From positions 248,001-312,000 of the forward strand of contig NZ_JAMBOQ010000003.1 in assembly GCF_023715685.1 (NCBI RefSeq): 64,000 nt of DNA, read 5' to 3'. This DNA is from Priestia aryabhattai. Its GTDB lineage: Bacteria > Bacillota > Bacilli > Bacillales > Bacillaceae_H. Shown one piece after another: positions 50,685 to 60,411 of this stretch (positions are counted from its first letter, which is position 1; each line of letters begins with the position of its first letter). A model generated the notes under the pieces. That model was given only the letters and a program-made list of their open reading frames with translations. It ran no database searches and was not told the DNA's origin. Both the position numbers and the translations under genes were made by a program.

Positions 50685-50700
50685 TCAGCTGAGTTTTTTT
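50670..50700 (+). terminator. Terminator overlapping the preceding stop codon
   Basis: AACTCAGCTGA pairs with TCAGCTGAGTT around ATAG, then T-run. Confidence 0.92.
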
Positions 50701-50766
50701 GTAAGGATTCATAATGCTTTTGCTTTTTTATGTAAACGGGTACAATATGAGTAAGGAGGCCTTTGT

Positions 50767-51435
50767 ATGATTGAAAAACAAGCAGTTGGTGAAAAAGCAG
50801 CACAATTTGTTGAAGATGGAATGATTGTAGGGCTAGGGACAGGTTCAACAGCTTATTATACAATTGTAAAACTAGGTGAACGAGTAAAAAATGGACTAAA
50901 CATCAAAGCGGTTCCTACTTCTCAAAAAACAGAAGAGCTGGCAAGGAAACTAGGTATTCCCATTGTTACCTTAGCGGATGTTGAATATATTGATATAGCA
51001 ATTGACGGAGCGGATGAAGTGGATAGCGACCTTTCTTTAATTAAAGGAGGAGGAGGCGCGCTGCTTCGTGAAAAAATGATTGCGTACGCAGCGAATCGGT
51101 TTATCGTGATTGCGGATTCTAAGAAAATAGTGAAGACACTAGGAGCTTTTCCTCTTCCTGTTGAAGTTATACGTTTTGGCTGGGAAATGACGGCGAAGCA
51201 TATTCGCAGTGCAGGTTGTGTACCGCAGCTTAGGCTTTTAGATGATCATACGCCGTTTATCACCGATAACGGAAATTACATTCTAGACTGCCATTTTTCA
51301 GAAATTGAAAATCCTGCTGAGTTGGAAAAACGGCTTACAATGATCCCAGGCGTAGTGGAAAGCGGCTTGTTTGTAGGAATGACGAAGGAAGTCATTACCG
51401 TACAAAATCAAGACGTTCATATCATAAAAAAATAG
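50767..51435 (+). CDS. rpiA: Ribose-5-phosphate isomerase A
   Basis: A 222-residue RpiA: GLGTGSTAYYTIVKLGERV, TSQKTEELARKLGIP, DGADEVDSDLSLIKGGGGALLREK and FIVIADSKKIVKTLG give the complete active-site set (Asp, Glu, Lys). It interconverts ribose-5P and ribulose-5P in the pentose phosphate path. AAGGAGG precedes ATG. Monocistronic. Confidence 0.96.
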   Translation: MIEKQAVGEKAAQFVEDGMIVGLGTGSTAYYTIVKLGERVKNGLNIKAVPTSQKTEELARKLGIPIVTLADVEYIDIAIDGADEVDSDLSLIKGGGGALLREKMIAYAANRFIVIADSKKIVKTLGAFPLPVEVIRFGWEMTAKHIRSAGCVPQLRLLDDHTPFITDNGNYILDCHFSEIENPAELEKRLTMIPGVVESGLFVGMTKEVITVQNQDVHIIKK

Positions 51436-51469
51436 AAGCTTTGGCGTCTGGCCTAGGCTTCTATTTTTT
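51425..51469. terminator. Two-way terminator between rpiA and the next gene
   Basis: AATAGAAGC pairs with GCTTCTATT, flanked by A6 and T6, around a 17-nt loop. It lies between convergent genes. Confidence 0.8.
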
Positions 51470-52061
51470 AATTGGAAAGAACGTTCCAATTTTTCTCTAA
51501 TTGATATATGTATTGAGACGCATTCAGTACATTTGGATGAACGAAGGTGTCGATCGTTTTTTGCGGACAAGCAGATCCATATAATGAAAAAATGACAAGC
51601 TTGCTATGCTCGATCGGTGATACAACGTGAGATAAACAGCGATAAGAAGGATTTATCAAGCTTTTTACCATCTCATGGATATCTTCTTTGTCGTAAAAAT
51701 CCACTTCAATTTCCGTCTTTACTAAATAGCGACTTTCAATGGCGCTGCTTCTATAATAATTGTATCGTGCTCCTATGAAGTAGGACGGATCTGATGTTGA
51801 AACGTCCAAATTCGTATATGTTTGATCCTGCTTGCTTTTATAAAAAATAGAATCATGAGTATGCTTCATGAATTCTTGATAAGTTGTTCCATCTTCCCAC
51901 AGAGCTAAAATACAAGCATCTGTTTCATCTTCCACGTTCCAACCCCCTAATTGGCCAATGAAACCATTCACGTGTGCAAGAGCAGCCCAATGCTGTTGCG
52001 TATATGAAAAAGATGCTTTTTTATCAGTCGGTATGCTGCATTTCACAATTTTTGTCAACAT
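51468..52061 (-). CDS. YdbC-like protein (DUF4937), ABM-type fold
   Basis: A 197-residue protein: ...FIGQLGGWNVEDETDACILALWED resembles the beta-strand pattern of antibiotic-biosynthesis-monooxygenase-like domains (strand, Trp, acidic turn, then ...ALWED). I place it with B. subtilis YdbC (DUF4937) with moderate trust. No catalytic motif is evident and its role is unknown. AGGTGATGGGAG lies before ATG. Confidence 0.55.
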   Translation of the reverse strand: MLTKIVKCSIPTDKKASFSYTQQHWAALAHVNGFIGQLGGWNVEDETDACILALWEDGTTYQEFMKHTHDSIFYKSKQDQTYTNLDVSTSDPSYFIGARYNYYRSSAIESRYLVKTEIEVDFYDKEDIHEMVKSLINPSYRCLSHVVSPIEHSKLVIFSLYGSACPQKTIDTFVHPNVLNASQYIYQLEKNWNVLSN

Positions 52062-52197
52062 TCTCCCATCACCTCAATTAATTACTTCGATAAATGAAAG
52101 AAAAATCCTTCTGAAAAGAGGAAAATGATAGACATATCCCCCTTTTAAAAGCCATACATTTCAAATAGGACAATGTTAGGGAAAGAAGGGGAAATGA

Positions 52198-54129
52198 ATG
52201 AAAGTTTTTCGTGCAAAAGCCTGTCAATCTCCTATGCGAAAAGGCTGGTCGATTATGTTTCAGCATCCGTTTAAAAAAGATGAAAGAGGAAGGTCACACC
52301 CGTTTGTTAAACGGTTTATGCATACAGAGCAACACGATGAAATTGACATTCTGGTTGAAGAGATGAATGAGCTACTGAGAGTGCAGGATTTTTGGACAAG
52401 TACTGCAAAAGGAAGAGCAAAAGCAAGATATGATGAACGAGTAGTGAATGCTTTTTATAACGATATTGAAAAAAGAACGAACGAACAAAATGACAGCGAG
52501 TACGAGTACGTTCATGTAATCGGAGAACAAGGAAGCGGCAAAACATCCTTAATCCGCCAGCTTCTTGGTATAAAAAAAGAATGTAGCTTTTTAGGAATAG
52601 GCAGTAAAGGCGCTTATTCTGTTACGTATAAGGTAAAGGAATCTCAAGATTATGAAGCTGCTGTCTCTTTTTTTACGCGAAGTGAAGTGCAAAGAAAAGT
52701 AGAGAATATCCTACTAAGAAGCGCTGAAGTGTATGCCGAAGGAGGCACGGATTATGACTTGGTTTTTGAGTTATTACACGGAGATTTCTCTTTTAATCTG
52801 CGCGCTCTTTTAGGAGATATCCCATACAAAGCCCGTTATTTTAATGATGATGTTCCCTTAAGAATGAGCGATGAAAATAGTTCATTCAAACAATTTATAG
52901 ATGCGATTAAACGAGAAAGTGAAATAGTAAAAGACGCGGTTGACCAAGAAGGCAGAGACTTTGCAGAGATATGGCACAAGCGGTTTGAATGTAGAAAGAT
53001 CACCGAGCAAATGCTTCTGGAAATTGAATCACGGTTGAAAGAATACAAGGAAGGAACATGGGAAGTAGGAGAAGACGACTGGCCGATATCCTGCCGTCTC
53101 ACAGCAGAAGAGCTGTCTTCCTTTGATTTGCTAACAAATGAAGAGGAAGAACATAATGGAACCCTTATTTATCCGTTGTTTCGTAGAATTGAAGTTTCCG
53201 GCCCTTTTTCTTTTAAAAAAGGTATAGCGATTTGTGAGCATCCATATGTTGAATATACTAGTACAATCCACGATTCTTTAAAAAAAGCAGCTTCTGTTTT
53301 ATATGTGCATCATGCGCTCAAAGAATTAAATATTCAATTTCTTCAACAGCTTATCGTACATGGTCACGGTGCTAAAGTAAACGTTTGTGTTACACACGGA
53401 GATTTGCTTACCTCTCCAAGCTGCCGTACGGATTATGCCAAAAAACATGCCATGGCTAAAATGATAGATTGTGCGCTTAAAAGTGTTTCACCGCTCATGA
53501 AAAAACAGCTTCACTACTATTTAACAGTAGGGAATACTTCTATTTTCAAACATGTACACGAGGAATCCCAAGAGAGTCCTCTTCTGTATAAAGACTTAAG
53601 GGCAGCTTTAGTATCAGAAACAAGAAAAAAGCAGCAAGAACTGCATCCTATTTATTTAAACCTAACTGTCTCCCAGGCTTTTTATGAAGCGATGGAATCG
53701 TTGAACATTCCTTATATGGATAGAGAAACTTGTTTGAACATTGCCTTAGGAAAACATGAAGGACCGGTACCAGTCATTGCGTCCGCTTTTATTTCATCTG
53801 TGTACGAGCATTTTTTAAGTCAGCCCTCTGGATGGTCGAGTACCTATCATTCCGTCACGGAACGACAGCAGGTTATTCAAGAATTAGCGGGTGAATTCGC
53901 AAGCGTTGTTTATTCATATTTCAAAGAACAGCTACTTGAACATTCCCGGAATGACTGGCAGGCTCTTTATAAAGAAAAAGAAGACGATCAATCCTACAAA
54001 TATAGCAGGCTGATAGAAAGTGTGATTCCCGCCAAAAATGATATTTATCAGCAGCAAGTTCTTATGAGAACCGTTTATCAATTAATTAAGTATGTCGTAG
54101 AAAAGAAAGACGGCGTAATGGTTCATTAA
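52198..54129 (+). CDS. Large P-loop NTPase of unknown function
   Basis: A 643-residue cytoplasmic protein with a Walker A motif GEQGSGKTS at residues 109-117, after a helical N-terminus with DEIDILVEEMNELLRVQDFW. The middle is highly charged (KEYKEGTWEVGEDDWP) and a later YVHHALKELNIQFLQQLIVHGHGAKVNVCVTHGDLLTSPSC may contain a Walker-B-like hydrophobic strand. I recognise no named family. AAGGGGAAATGA precedes ATG. It stands alone on the plus strand between two minus-strand genes. Confidence 0.6.
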   Translation: MKVFRAKACQSPMRKGWSIMFQHPFKKDERGRSHPFVKRFMHTEQHDEIDILVEEMNELLRVQDFWTSTAKGRAKARYDERVVNAFYNDIEKRTNEQNDSEYEYVHVIGEQGSGKTSLIRQLLGIKKECSFLGIGSKGAYSVTYKVKESQDYEAAVSFFTRSEVQRKVENILLRSAEVYAEGGTDYDLVFELLHGDFSFNLRALLGDIPYKARYFNDDVPLRMSDENSSFKQFIDAIKRESEIVKDAVDQEGRDFAEIWHKRFECRKITEQMLLEIESRLKEYKEGTWEVGEDDWPISCRLTAEELSSFDLLTNEEEEHNGTLIYPLFRRIEVSGPFSFKKGIAICEHPYVEYTSTIHDSLKKAASVLYVHHALKELNIQFLQQLIVHGHGAKVNVCVTHGDLLTSPSCRTDYAKKHAMAKMIDCALKSVSPLMKKQLHYYLTVGNTSIFKHVHEESQESPLLYKDLRAALVSETRKKQQELHPIYLNLTVSQAFYEAMESLNIPYMDRETCLNIALGKHEGPVPVIASAFISSVYEHFLSQPSGWSSTYHSVTERQQVIQELAGEFASVVYSYFKEQLLEHSRNDWQALYKEKEDDQSYKYSRLIESVIPAKNDIYQQQVLMRTVYQLIKYVVEKKDGVMVH

Positions 54130-54162
54130 GGAGAGTCAATGGACAAAAAGAGGTTTATCAAT

Positions 54163-54193
54163 AAAAAAATAGAGCCTGATTTCAGGCTCTATT
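54163..54193 (-). terminator. Terminator of the L,D-transpeptidase gene
   Basis: AATAGAGCCTGA pairs with TCAGGCTCTATT around TT, with T7 on the minus strand; it may also serve the P-loop gene. Confidence 0.9.
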
Positions 54194-55253
54194 AGCGTTT
54201 AGAAATAGCAGTTAAAGTATTAGGTCCGGCAATGCCGTCAACTGCTAGCTTATTGTCTTTTTGAAAATTACGTACAGCTGTTTCTGTATTGGCACCGAAG
54301 ATACCGTCTGTACCTTTTGTATTATAGCCAAGCGCTGTTAATTTCTTTTGAAGGGCTTGAACATTGCTGCCTTTGCTTCCTTTTTTAAGCGTTTGTTTTG
54401 TGTTGATCGTTGTATCTGCTGGTGGATTTGTTGGCTTTGGATTTGTCGGATTTGTTGGTGTCGGGTTCGGATTCGTTCCTGAACTTCCTAAAGCTTTATA
54501 TGTTGATGGACCAACAATGCCGTCAGCCGTTAAGCCGTGGTCTTTTTGGAACTTACGAACAGCTGAATCTGTATTGGCACCGAAAATACCGTCAGTCCCT
54601 TGTGTATTATAGCCAAGTGAAGTTAGTTTCTGTTGAAGTTCTTTAACTGCATTTCCTTTACTGCCTTTCTTTAAAACAGTTCCTGTAGAAGGAGCTGGAG
54701 TAGAACCTGAGTTTCCAGAAACGTTGTACCCGTTTGCTGCTGCAATTTCATTAAATGATTTAGAAGAAGCTGTAATCACAACCGGTGTACCGACGGTCAC
54801 TTTACTAAATAACCATTCCACTTCTTCATCGTACATACGAACGCATCCGCTGCTTACATATTTGCCAATGGAAGCAGGATTATTATTTCCATGAATAGCA
54901 TACGTCGTGCCGTATGTACCTCTAGCATTTAGACCTAACCAGCGATTACCAAGGGGGTTTCTAGGATCTCCACCAGGAATGTTCCCTGAGTAATAAGGGC
55001 GATTGACAATTTTATTCACTACTTTAAAATGGCCCTCTGGTGTAAGAGACTGAGTACGTCCTGTTGCTACTGAAAACGTTCGGACAAGTGAACCATTTTG
55101 ATAATAAGCGAGCTTATTCGTCGCTTTGTTAATGACAATTAAATGAGAGGGTGTTGAAGCAGCTTCTGTTCTTGGAACACCTACAAACAAGCAGGCCAGA
55201 GCTAAAATAGCCGCTATGAGTACGATTGTTGTTCTTGAGATTCTATTTGTCAT
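54192..55253 (-). CDS. Exported L,D-transpeptidase with two peptidoglycan-binding domains
   Basis: A 353-residue protein: N-terminal signal/anchor helix (TTIVLIAAILALACLFVG), a YkuD L,D-transpeptidase domain at ~40-170 with the H...S-S-G-C-V-R-M catalytic motif, and two PG_binding_1 repeats (LKKGSKGNAVKELQQKLTSL; LKKGSKGSNVQALQKKLTAL) joined by a Pro/Thr/Asn linker. It makes 3-3 cross-links or attaches proteins. The repeats are near-identical at protein level. AAGGAGG lies 8 bp before this ATG. Confidence 0.92.
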   Translation of the reverse strand: MTNRISRTTIVLIAAILALACLFVGVPRTEAASTPSHLIVINKATNKLAYYQNGSLVRTFSVATGRTQSLTPEGHFKVVNKIVNRPYYSGNIPGGDPRNPLGNRWLGLNARGTYGTTYAIHGNNNPASIGKYVSSGCVRMYDEEVEWLFSKVTVGTPVVITASSKSFNEIAAANGYNVSGNSGSTPAPSTGTVLKKGSKGNAVKELQQKLTSLGYNTQGTDGIFGANTDSAVRKFQKDHGLTADGIVGPSTYKALGSSGTNPNPTPTNPTNPKPTNPPADTTINTKQTLKKGSKGSNVQALQKKLTALGYNTKGTDGIFGANTETAVRNFQKDNKLAVDGIAGPNTLTAISKR

Positions 55254-55782
55254 GTGCTGCGCCTCCTTAGGCTGCATTAATGAAAAACGTATGACGCTTT
55301 GTGCTGTTGTATAAATTCTTCACTAATAAAATAAAAGACGAATAGCTGCATCTTCTATACCTGTATGTATGCGTGTAATAAGAAAATCATTAAGTAGAAA
55401 GACTTTACTAGCGAGAATTTATAATAATAAGAATAAAAAGATTTTTCTTGATATTTTGCATAACTTTACGAATATAAGTTTCCTAATCTGGCAGATTTAC
55501 ATTTATATAAGCACCACATCCTTTCCAGATCTTCATTTTTGTGTAAAGAAATGAAAGCGTTACAAATGCTTTTTTTGTAATCATATTGTAACATGTTTGT
55601 ATTTTTTGTACCATAAAAGACATAAAATAGTATAAAAATACTTTATAAGGGTTTTATGTACAAAAAATTTAAAAATTCAGAAGAACGAAGCTATTATTAG
55701 ATATACGAAATTGGAAAAGAAGTATGCGTAGTTTTAGGGAATTAAATAAATATTCTTATTCGAATATAGAGAGAGGAGGAGT
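55254..55782. other. AT-rich intergenic region, no gene seen
   Basis: About 530 bp. GAAATGAAAGCGTTACAA at about 55548-55565 resembles cre in part. A GAGAGGAGGAG at 55770-55780 looks like a ribosome site without a usable following ORF. Nothing else stands out. Confidence 0.4.
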
Positions 55783-55814
55783 AAAAAAACTACTTGCAAA
55801 GAGACAAGTAGTTT
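55783..55814 (-). terminator. Terminator of the methyltransferase gene
   Basis: AAACTACTTG pairs with CAAGTAGTTT around CAAAGAGA, with a T7 run on the minus strand. Confidence 0.85.
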
Positions 55815-55822
55815 TTAAACAG

Positions 55823-56497
55823 TTATTTTTGTGCATACATCACAACAAAATTAAAAAATTTATAGATACAATCTACCGTGCTAAAACCGCTAGATGTTAA
55901 CCAATTTAGCTGATCGTGTAAAGTTGCCATTTTATCTAACTTCGTACGTTCATAAGCAGCTTCAATCTGCTCATGAGTTAATCCACTTGAGGCAATTCTT
56001 TCACTCCAGTCCTTTTTATATAACTCTTCAATAAGAGAAGAGTGACCTAATACTTGATCGGCATTGATAAATATTCCTCCTGCATGCAGCAAATCAAAAA
56101 TTTGCCCATACAGCTTTTGCTTTTGTTCGTCTTCTAAATGATGAATAGCAAGTGAAGAAATCACAATGTCAAATGAGTGCTCAAATTCGTAGCTTGTTAT
56201 ATCTGATACAATAAATTCCATATGCTGTTCATTTTTAAAGCGCTGCTTGGCTTTTTCAAGCATTTGATCTGATACGTCAATCAACGTGAAATGAGCATCT
56301 GGGTATTTTTCTTTGACAAAAGAAGAAAACAATCCTGTACCTGCTCCGATATCAAGTACGCGAAGCGGCTTTTTTGAAAAGTGAAGAAGTGAAACGGGAA
56401 TGGAATAAAAATCAAAAAAACAAGGAATTAGTTTGCGGCGCTGCTCATCATACTGAGAAGCATGAGCATTAAATTTTTCTTTAACGTTATTTTTCAT
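55823..56497 (-). CDS. Class I SAM-dependent methyltransferase
   Basis: A 224-residue methyltransferase: motif I VLDIGAGTGLFSSFV near residue 43-57, LIDVSDQMLEKA, and post-I FDIVISSLAIHHLEDEQ. The overall shape is that of ubiE/Trm-like small-molecule methylases; target unknown. ATG 56497 follows AAAGGAG at 8 bp, which is preferred to a longer reading. Confidence 0.83.
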   Translation of the reverse strand: MKNNVKEKFNAHASQYDEQRRKLIPCFFDFYSIPVSLLHFSKKPLRVLDIGAGTGLFSSFVKEKYPDAHFTLIDVSDQMLEKAKQRFKNEQHMEFIVSDITSYEFEHSFDIVISSLAIHHLEDEQKQKLYGQIFDLLHAGGIFINADQVLGHSSLIEELYKKDWSERIASSGLTHEQIEAAYERTKLDKMATLHDQLNWLTSSGFSTVDCIYKFFNFVVMYAQK

Positions 56498-56628
56498 TTT
56501 TACAGCTCCTTTATTTGGTAATATTGAGATACATATATCGTATAGAAGTTTGATAGAAAAGAAAACAAACAAAAATAAGCAGTATTGATTCCAGTTTGTT
56601 ATGAATAGAAAGAGATGGAGAGAAGAAA

Positions 56629-57499
56629 ATGGAGATCAATTGGTTAAAAACATTCATCATAGCAGCTTCTTATGAAAATTTCAGGCAAGCGTCTGAAGAT
56701 TTATTTTTAACACAGCCTGCTGTATCAAAGCATATTCAGCGACTGCAGCAAGAGCTAGGCGCTGAGCTTTTCGAAAAAAAAGGTAAATATATAGCGCTGA
56801 CTGAGGCAGGACGCTTTTTTTTTGCCTCATGCTCAAAAAATGGTGAGAGCATATGAAGAAGGAGTAGAGAATTTTAATTTATGGAAGCAAGGATATAACC
56901 GAAAACTGACTATATCCGCTGCTCCTCAAATAGCAGCATCTGTTTTACCGAGCCTAATCAAACAATTTGTAGAGAGGTATCCCCACATTGAAGTCACTGT
57001 TAATATCACAAATTCGTTTCAAGTGGGAAAAGACATCAACGACAGAAAATCAGATATTGGACTAACAAGAATGCTTCCAGGTCAGGCAGACGTTTTTTAT
57101 GAGTTAATTCATAAAGAAAAAGCAGTCTTAGTTGCACCTTTTTCTGTAGGAACACGTACGGAACAGGAACTGTTATCTTCCTACCGGCTGCTTACGAATA
57201 ATCATCCTGTTTATTAGACAGATCTGCTTATTTAAATAAAAGCTTGTTATCCTCACATTCAGCTGCTTCCTGTGACGCAAGTAGAAATTACAAAGCGCTT
57301 TATTGAAGAAGGCCTAGGCGTATCTTATTTGCCGTTTTCTATGGTGAAAGAGGAAGTTGAAAATCAAACGTTAAGCGTGATTTCACAGCAAAAAATTATC
57401 CGGCCTTCTTCTGATACGTATATCGTAACGAAAGGCGAAACAGAAGAAATAAAGCAGTTTAAGCACTTTGTAGCTGAGACCTTAACAGAAACTAGCTGA
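56629..57499 (+). pseudogene. LysR-family regulator pseudogene
   Basis: The parts give a full LysR regulator of ~290 residues. The N-terminal HTH reads MEINWLKTFIIAASYENFRQ and ASEDLFLTQPAVSKHIQRLQ. At a T9 run (56815-56823) one extra T shifts the frame; with eight Ts it would read GRFFLPHAQKMVRAYEEGV. The next frame continues to in-frame TAG 57215-57217 (expected TGG, Trp) and TAA 57233-57235 (expected CAA, Gln), then to VTQVEITKRFIEEGLGVSYLP and a C-terminus at 57499. Three lesions make a sequencing error unlikely. Confidence 0.88.
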
Positions 57500-57519
57500 A
57501 ATGGTACCATAAAAAGGAA

Positions 57520-57885
57520 ATGAGGATGATGATGTATATATTGATAATGCTAGTAGCAGCAGCGGTTTTAGTAGACTTTATCTTAAGAAAAGTGCTTGAT
57601 ATACCTCGCAGCAAATTTTGGGGAAAATATGAGTATGAGAGTCTAGCTTTAGGACGATGGGATAAATATGTGATGGTAGCTTTTGTCCTTTTTCTGGTAT
57701 TGGATATGATCTTTATGTTTGTAGAGCCTTATATCGTGTCTTGCCTATTTTTAGTCGCGGCTATTTTGCTGAAAAGTATAGATGAATGGAAATATAAACA
57801 AGAAACGAAAGAGTACATAACAAGCTTTGTACAGCTGGGATTCTTCCTTATGGCTTTTGTTCTATTAGCCAGTGGAATGGTATAG
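57520..57885 (+). CDS. Small membrane protein (DUF4181-like)
   Basis: A 121-residue protein with four hydrophobic helices and the middle stretch RSKFWGKYEYESLALGRWDKYVMVAF, which recalls the DUF4181 proteins of Bacillus. Function unknown. AAAAAGGAA precedes several closely spaced ATGs (57520, 57526, 57529); the real start may be one of the later ones. Confidence 0.6.
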   Translation: MRMMMYILIMLVAAAVLVDFILRKVLDIPRSKFWGKYEYESLALGRWDKYVMVAFVLFLVLDMIFMFVEPYIVSCLFLVAAILLKSIDEWKYKQETKEYITSFVQLGFFLMAFVLLASGMV

Positions 57886-57886
57886 A

Positions 57887-57919
57887 AAAAAGAGCTTTAC
57901 CTAAGGCAAAGCTCTTTTT
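57887..57919. terminator. Two-way terminator between convergent genes
   Basis: AAAAAGAGCTTT pairs with AAAGCTCTTTTT around ACCTAAGGC. Confidence 0.9.
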
Positions 57920-57922
57920 GTG

Positions 57923-58855
57923 TTATTTAAAAATATGATCAATGTCTTTAATTTCAGAAAAAGTGAGCTGAACATCTAATGTTTTTAAATTATCGAGTAC
58001 TTGCTCAGCGCGTTTTGCCCCCGGAATTAATACATCAATTGAATCGCGCGTTAAGTACCAAGCCAGAACAAGGTGAGCTACTTCTACGCCTTTTGCGTTA
58101 GAGATTTGACGAAGACGCTCTACTTTTTCTAGATTTTGCTGAAATGCTTCTCCGATAAAATGAGGCATATCTTCGCGTAAGTCATTAAACTTTGTATTTT
58201 TATCGTATTTCCCAGCAAGTAAACCAGCAGCTAGCGGGAAGTATGGAATAAATGAAATTTGATTTGCAGCGGTATAAGGTAAAATATCGTTTTCTGCTTC
58301 TCGTTGAATTAAGTTATATTGGCCTTGTACCACGTCTACATAACCATCTTTATTTGCTTCTTTTAACTGATCTAATGTGAAGTTTGATACGCCAATAGAA
58401 CGGATTTTTCCTTCATCTTTTAATTCTTTTAACGCACCAACCGCTTCGTCTTTGGGTGTGTTTTTATCTGGAAAGTGAATATAATATAAATCGATATAAT
58501 CTGTTTGAAGGCGTTTTAAGCTATCTTCAACCGACTGTTTTAAAAACGCAGGAGAATTGTCTAGCAGTACCTCATCTCCAACAATTTTATGTGCTCCTTT
58601 TGTGGCGATAACCGCTTCTTCACGATTTCCACGTTCTTTTAGTACTTCACCAATTAATTCTTCAGAACGTTTTGGGCCATAAATGAACGCTGTATCAAGT
58701 AGGTTTATGCCATTATCTAGCGCCTTATGAACAAGGTCTTTGCCGACTTCTTCGTTTAGGTTAGGATATAAGTTATGTCCTCCTACAGCATTTGTTCCCA
58801 GTCCAATAGGATTAACATATAATTCGGATTTTCCAATCTGCACTTTTTCTGCCAT
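57923..58855 (-). CDS. Aldo/keto reductase
   Basis: A 310-residue NADPH-dependent AKR. The catalytic tetrad is visible: D in [10 protein letters not shown] with Y in that motif, K in [10 protein letters not shown] and H in [23 protein letters not shown] is family-typical. It reduces carbonyls; close relatives in Bacillus include YccK/IolS-type proteins. A GGAGATGG stretch lies near ATG. Monocistronic. Confidence 0.9.
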   Translation of the reverse strand: MAEKVQIGKSELYVNPIGLGTNAVGGHNLYPNLNEEVGKDLVHKALDNGINLLDTAFIYGPKRSEELIGEVLKERGNREEAVIATKGAHKIVGDEVLLDNSPAFLKQSVEDSLKRLQTDYIDLYYIHFPDKNTPKDEAVGALKELKDEGKIRSIGVSNFTLDQLKEANKDGYVDVVQGQYNLIQREAENDILPYTAANQISFIPYFPLAAGLLAGKYDKNTKFNDLREDMPHFIGEAFQQNLEKVERLRQISNAKGVEVAHLVLAWYLTRDSIDVLIPGAKRAEQVLDNLKTLDVQLTFSEIKDIDHIFK

Positions 58856-59026
58856 GTCTAACGTCCATCTCCTTTTTTATATCTTCTTTTTTACTATAGC
58901 AAAATATCCCATGAATCAAAAATAGTACGCTCATATTAAAAACACTCTTAAAGAAAAGTATGTGAACTAAAGTTTTATACAAATAGCAGTTATGTTCTGT
59001 AAATCTTTATTTTCAATAGTAGAAAT

Positions 59027-59062
59027 AAAAAAAGAACCTCTTCTAAATAAGAGATTCTCTTT
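59027..59062 (-). terminator. Terminator overlapping the SUFU-like gene end
   Basis: AAAGAACCTCTT pairs with AAGAGATTCTCTTT, with mismatches, and has a T7 run on the minus strand. Confidence 0.65.
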
Positions 59063-59765
59063 TAGTCATGGTAATATGATAACTTTTTGACAGCTGAAAT
59101 GTTTCAGCGAGTTGCCTGCGTCCTTGCGCTCCTTGTTCGCGCACGTAGTCTAATTCGCTTGGTGTAAGCAACTTCATGCTAATCAGTTTGATAGATTCAT
59201 AAGGTAAAGAGAGGCTAGCTGAAATAGAAGGAGACTGAACGCCTAGTAATACACCAATTTCTCCGTTTTTATTTACAAAATGAGACGGTACGTCCAAATC
59301 AGTAAATTCAATTGAAAGAACATCATACTGCATGAATAGTTCTAGCATATTAGGATGAGCGGCGACATTTTGACTCATTTGATAAAGAAGGTCAAATGCC
59401 CAGTGATCCTGAATATCAGATAAAGGCCCACGCAAAAATTCATCATCACATTCGATATAGAATTCTAATCCTTTTCCTTGCTTTCGGTTCTTTTCTTCAA
59501 GGAATTGAAACGGATCAGATAAGCCGTCGCTTGCTAGAATAACCGTCTCTGTTTTTTGAACACGAATAAATGTTTGACGTCCAGACGGCCAAGCAGGTCC
59601 GCCAAAAAACATGGGATTTAACAAATGAGTTAATACGTCTCCGTCTACATGTCCAATTGTGTTCCAGTAGTCTTTTCTTTTGGAGATGGATTCCTCAAGA
59701 ACACGCTCTAATTCTTTTTCCTGCTTCTTTTGCTTCCACTTTAAAAATAATGACAAGTATCCCAC
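59043..59765 (-). CDS. Protein possibly of the suppressor-of-fused domain family
   Basis: A 240-residue soluble protein. The central part (FFGGPAWPSGRQTFIRVQKTETVILASDGLSDPF ... GLEFYIECDDEFL ... WAFDLLYQMSQNV) has the strand/helix order of bacterial SUFU-domain proteins, often toxin-immunity related. The match is weak by eye, and no toxin gene is adjacent. The start is uncertain between ATG 59765 and none better. Confidence 0.45.
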   Translation of the reverse strand: MGYLSLFLKWKQKKQEKELERVLEESISKRKDYWNTIGHVDGDVLTHLLNPMFFGGPAWPSGRQTFIRVQKTETVILASDGLSDPFQFLEEKNRKQGKGLEFYIECDDEFLRGPLSDIQDHWAFDLLYQMSQNVAAHPNMLELFMQYDVLSIEFTDLDVPSHFVNKNGEIGVLLGVQSPSISASLSLPYESIKLISMKLLTPSELDYVREQGAQGRRQLAETFQLSKSYHITMTKRESLI

Positions 59766-59937
59766 ACCTCTTTACGACTTCATAGTACCCAATATATACC
59801 TCATTAAGGGAATTCGTAAACCATTATTTAGTGCATAAAAGTAAATTGTTCCTTTAAATTATAAAATTTCCAAAGTTTTCTCATGAAGATTATAGAATTT
59901 TGTCCTTAAGTTCAAAAATAAGGGTGGGAAAACTGAC

Positions 59938-60084
59938 ATGAGTAAAGCTACAATGGAACGGAATTGGAAAGATGGAAGGCGAAAAACTCAGAACGTAAAT
60001 GAAGAGATACCGCTCAATCGGGTATGGCGTCAAAAAAAGAAGTTTAAAACGTTTGAAGAGTGCACAGCTTACGGGGCAAGATAA
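59938..60084 (+). CDS. Small basic ORF, 48 residues
   Basis: ATG 59938 follows AGGGTGGGA at 8 bp and encodes a 48-residue basic peptide (MSKATMERNWKDGRRKTQN..., ...KTFEECTAYGAR). No transmembrane segment, no family recognised. The ribosome site and composition suggest a real small gene. Confidence 0.45.
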   Translation: MSKATMERNWKDGRRKTQNVNEEIPLNRVWRQKKKFKTFEECTAYGAR

Positions 60085-60128
60085 GCTGTGGTTGATGTAA
60101 TACGCAGAAAATAACTATGGTTGCTAGA

Positions 60129-60284
60129 CTATTTTTCTTTTGCTCTTTTAATAAGTAGAAAGAACAAAGTAATCAAGATGAAATAGTTTAACGGATTTTT
60201 AAAAATATTCCCACCTAAAGCAAGTTGTAATAAAATCCATAAAGCAAATATGATTAATATAGCAGGTATAATAAGTGGATTCAT
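60129..60284 (-). CDS. Small membrane protein, 51 residues
   Basis: ATG 60284 follows AAAGGAG and encodes MNPLIIPAILIIFALWILLQ..., then a short loop and a second helix NYFILITLFFLLIKRAKEK. Two hydrophobic helices with a positive tail indicate a genuine small membrane protein. No family known to me. Confidence 0.6.
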   Translation of the reverse strand: MNPLIIPAILIIFALWILLQLALGGNIFKNPLNYFILITLFFLLIKRAKEK

Positions 60285-60411
60285 TGCTAGCTCCTTTCAA
60301 TCAATATGTGTAAAAATAGCAGAATACTCCCCTAAAAAATGGGGAGTAACATGTCAGCTTTTGTGTGTATTATTAATTTAAATTTTTACATTGTTTTAGC
60401 TAATTCTTTTC

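Noticed and set aside
54364..54646. Plus-strand ORFs opposite the L,D-transpeptidase repeats
   Set aside because: They lie fully inside a well-supported minus-strand gene and translate the Pro/Thr-rich linker in reverse; no ribosome sites.
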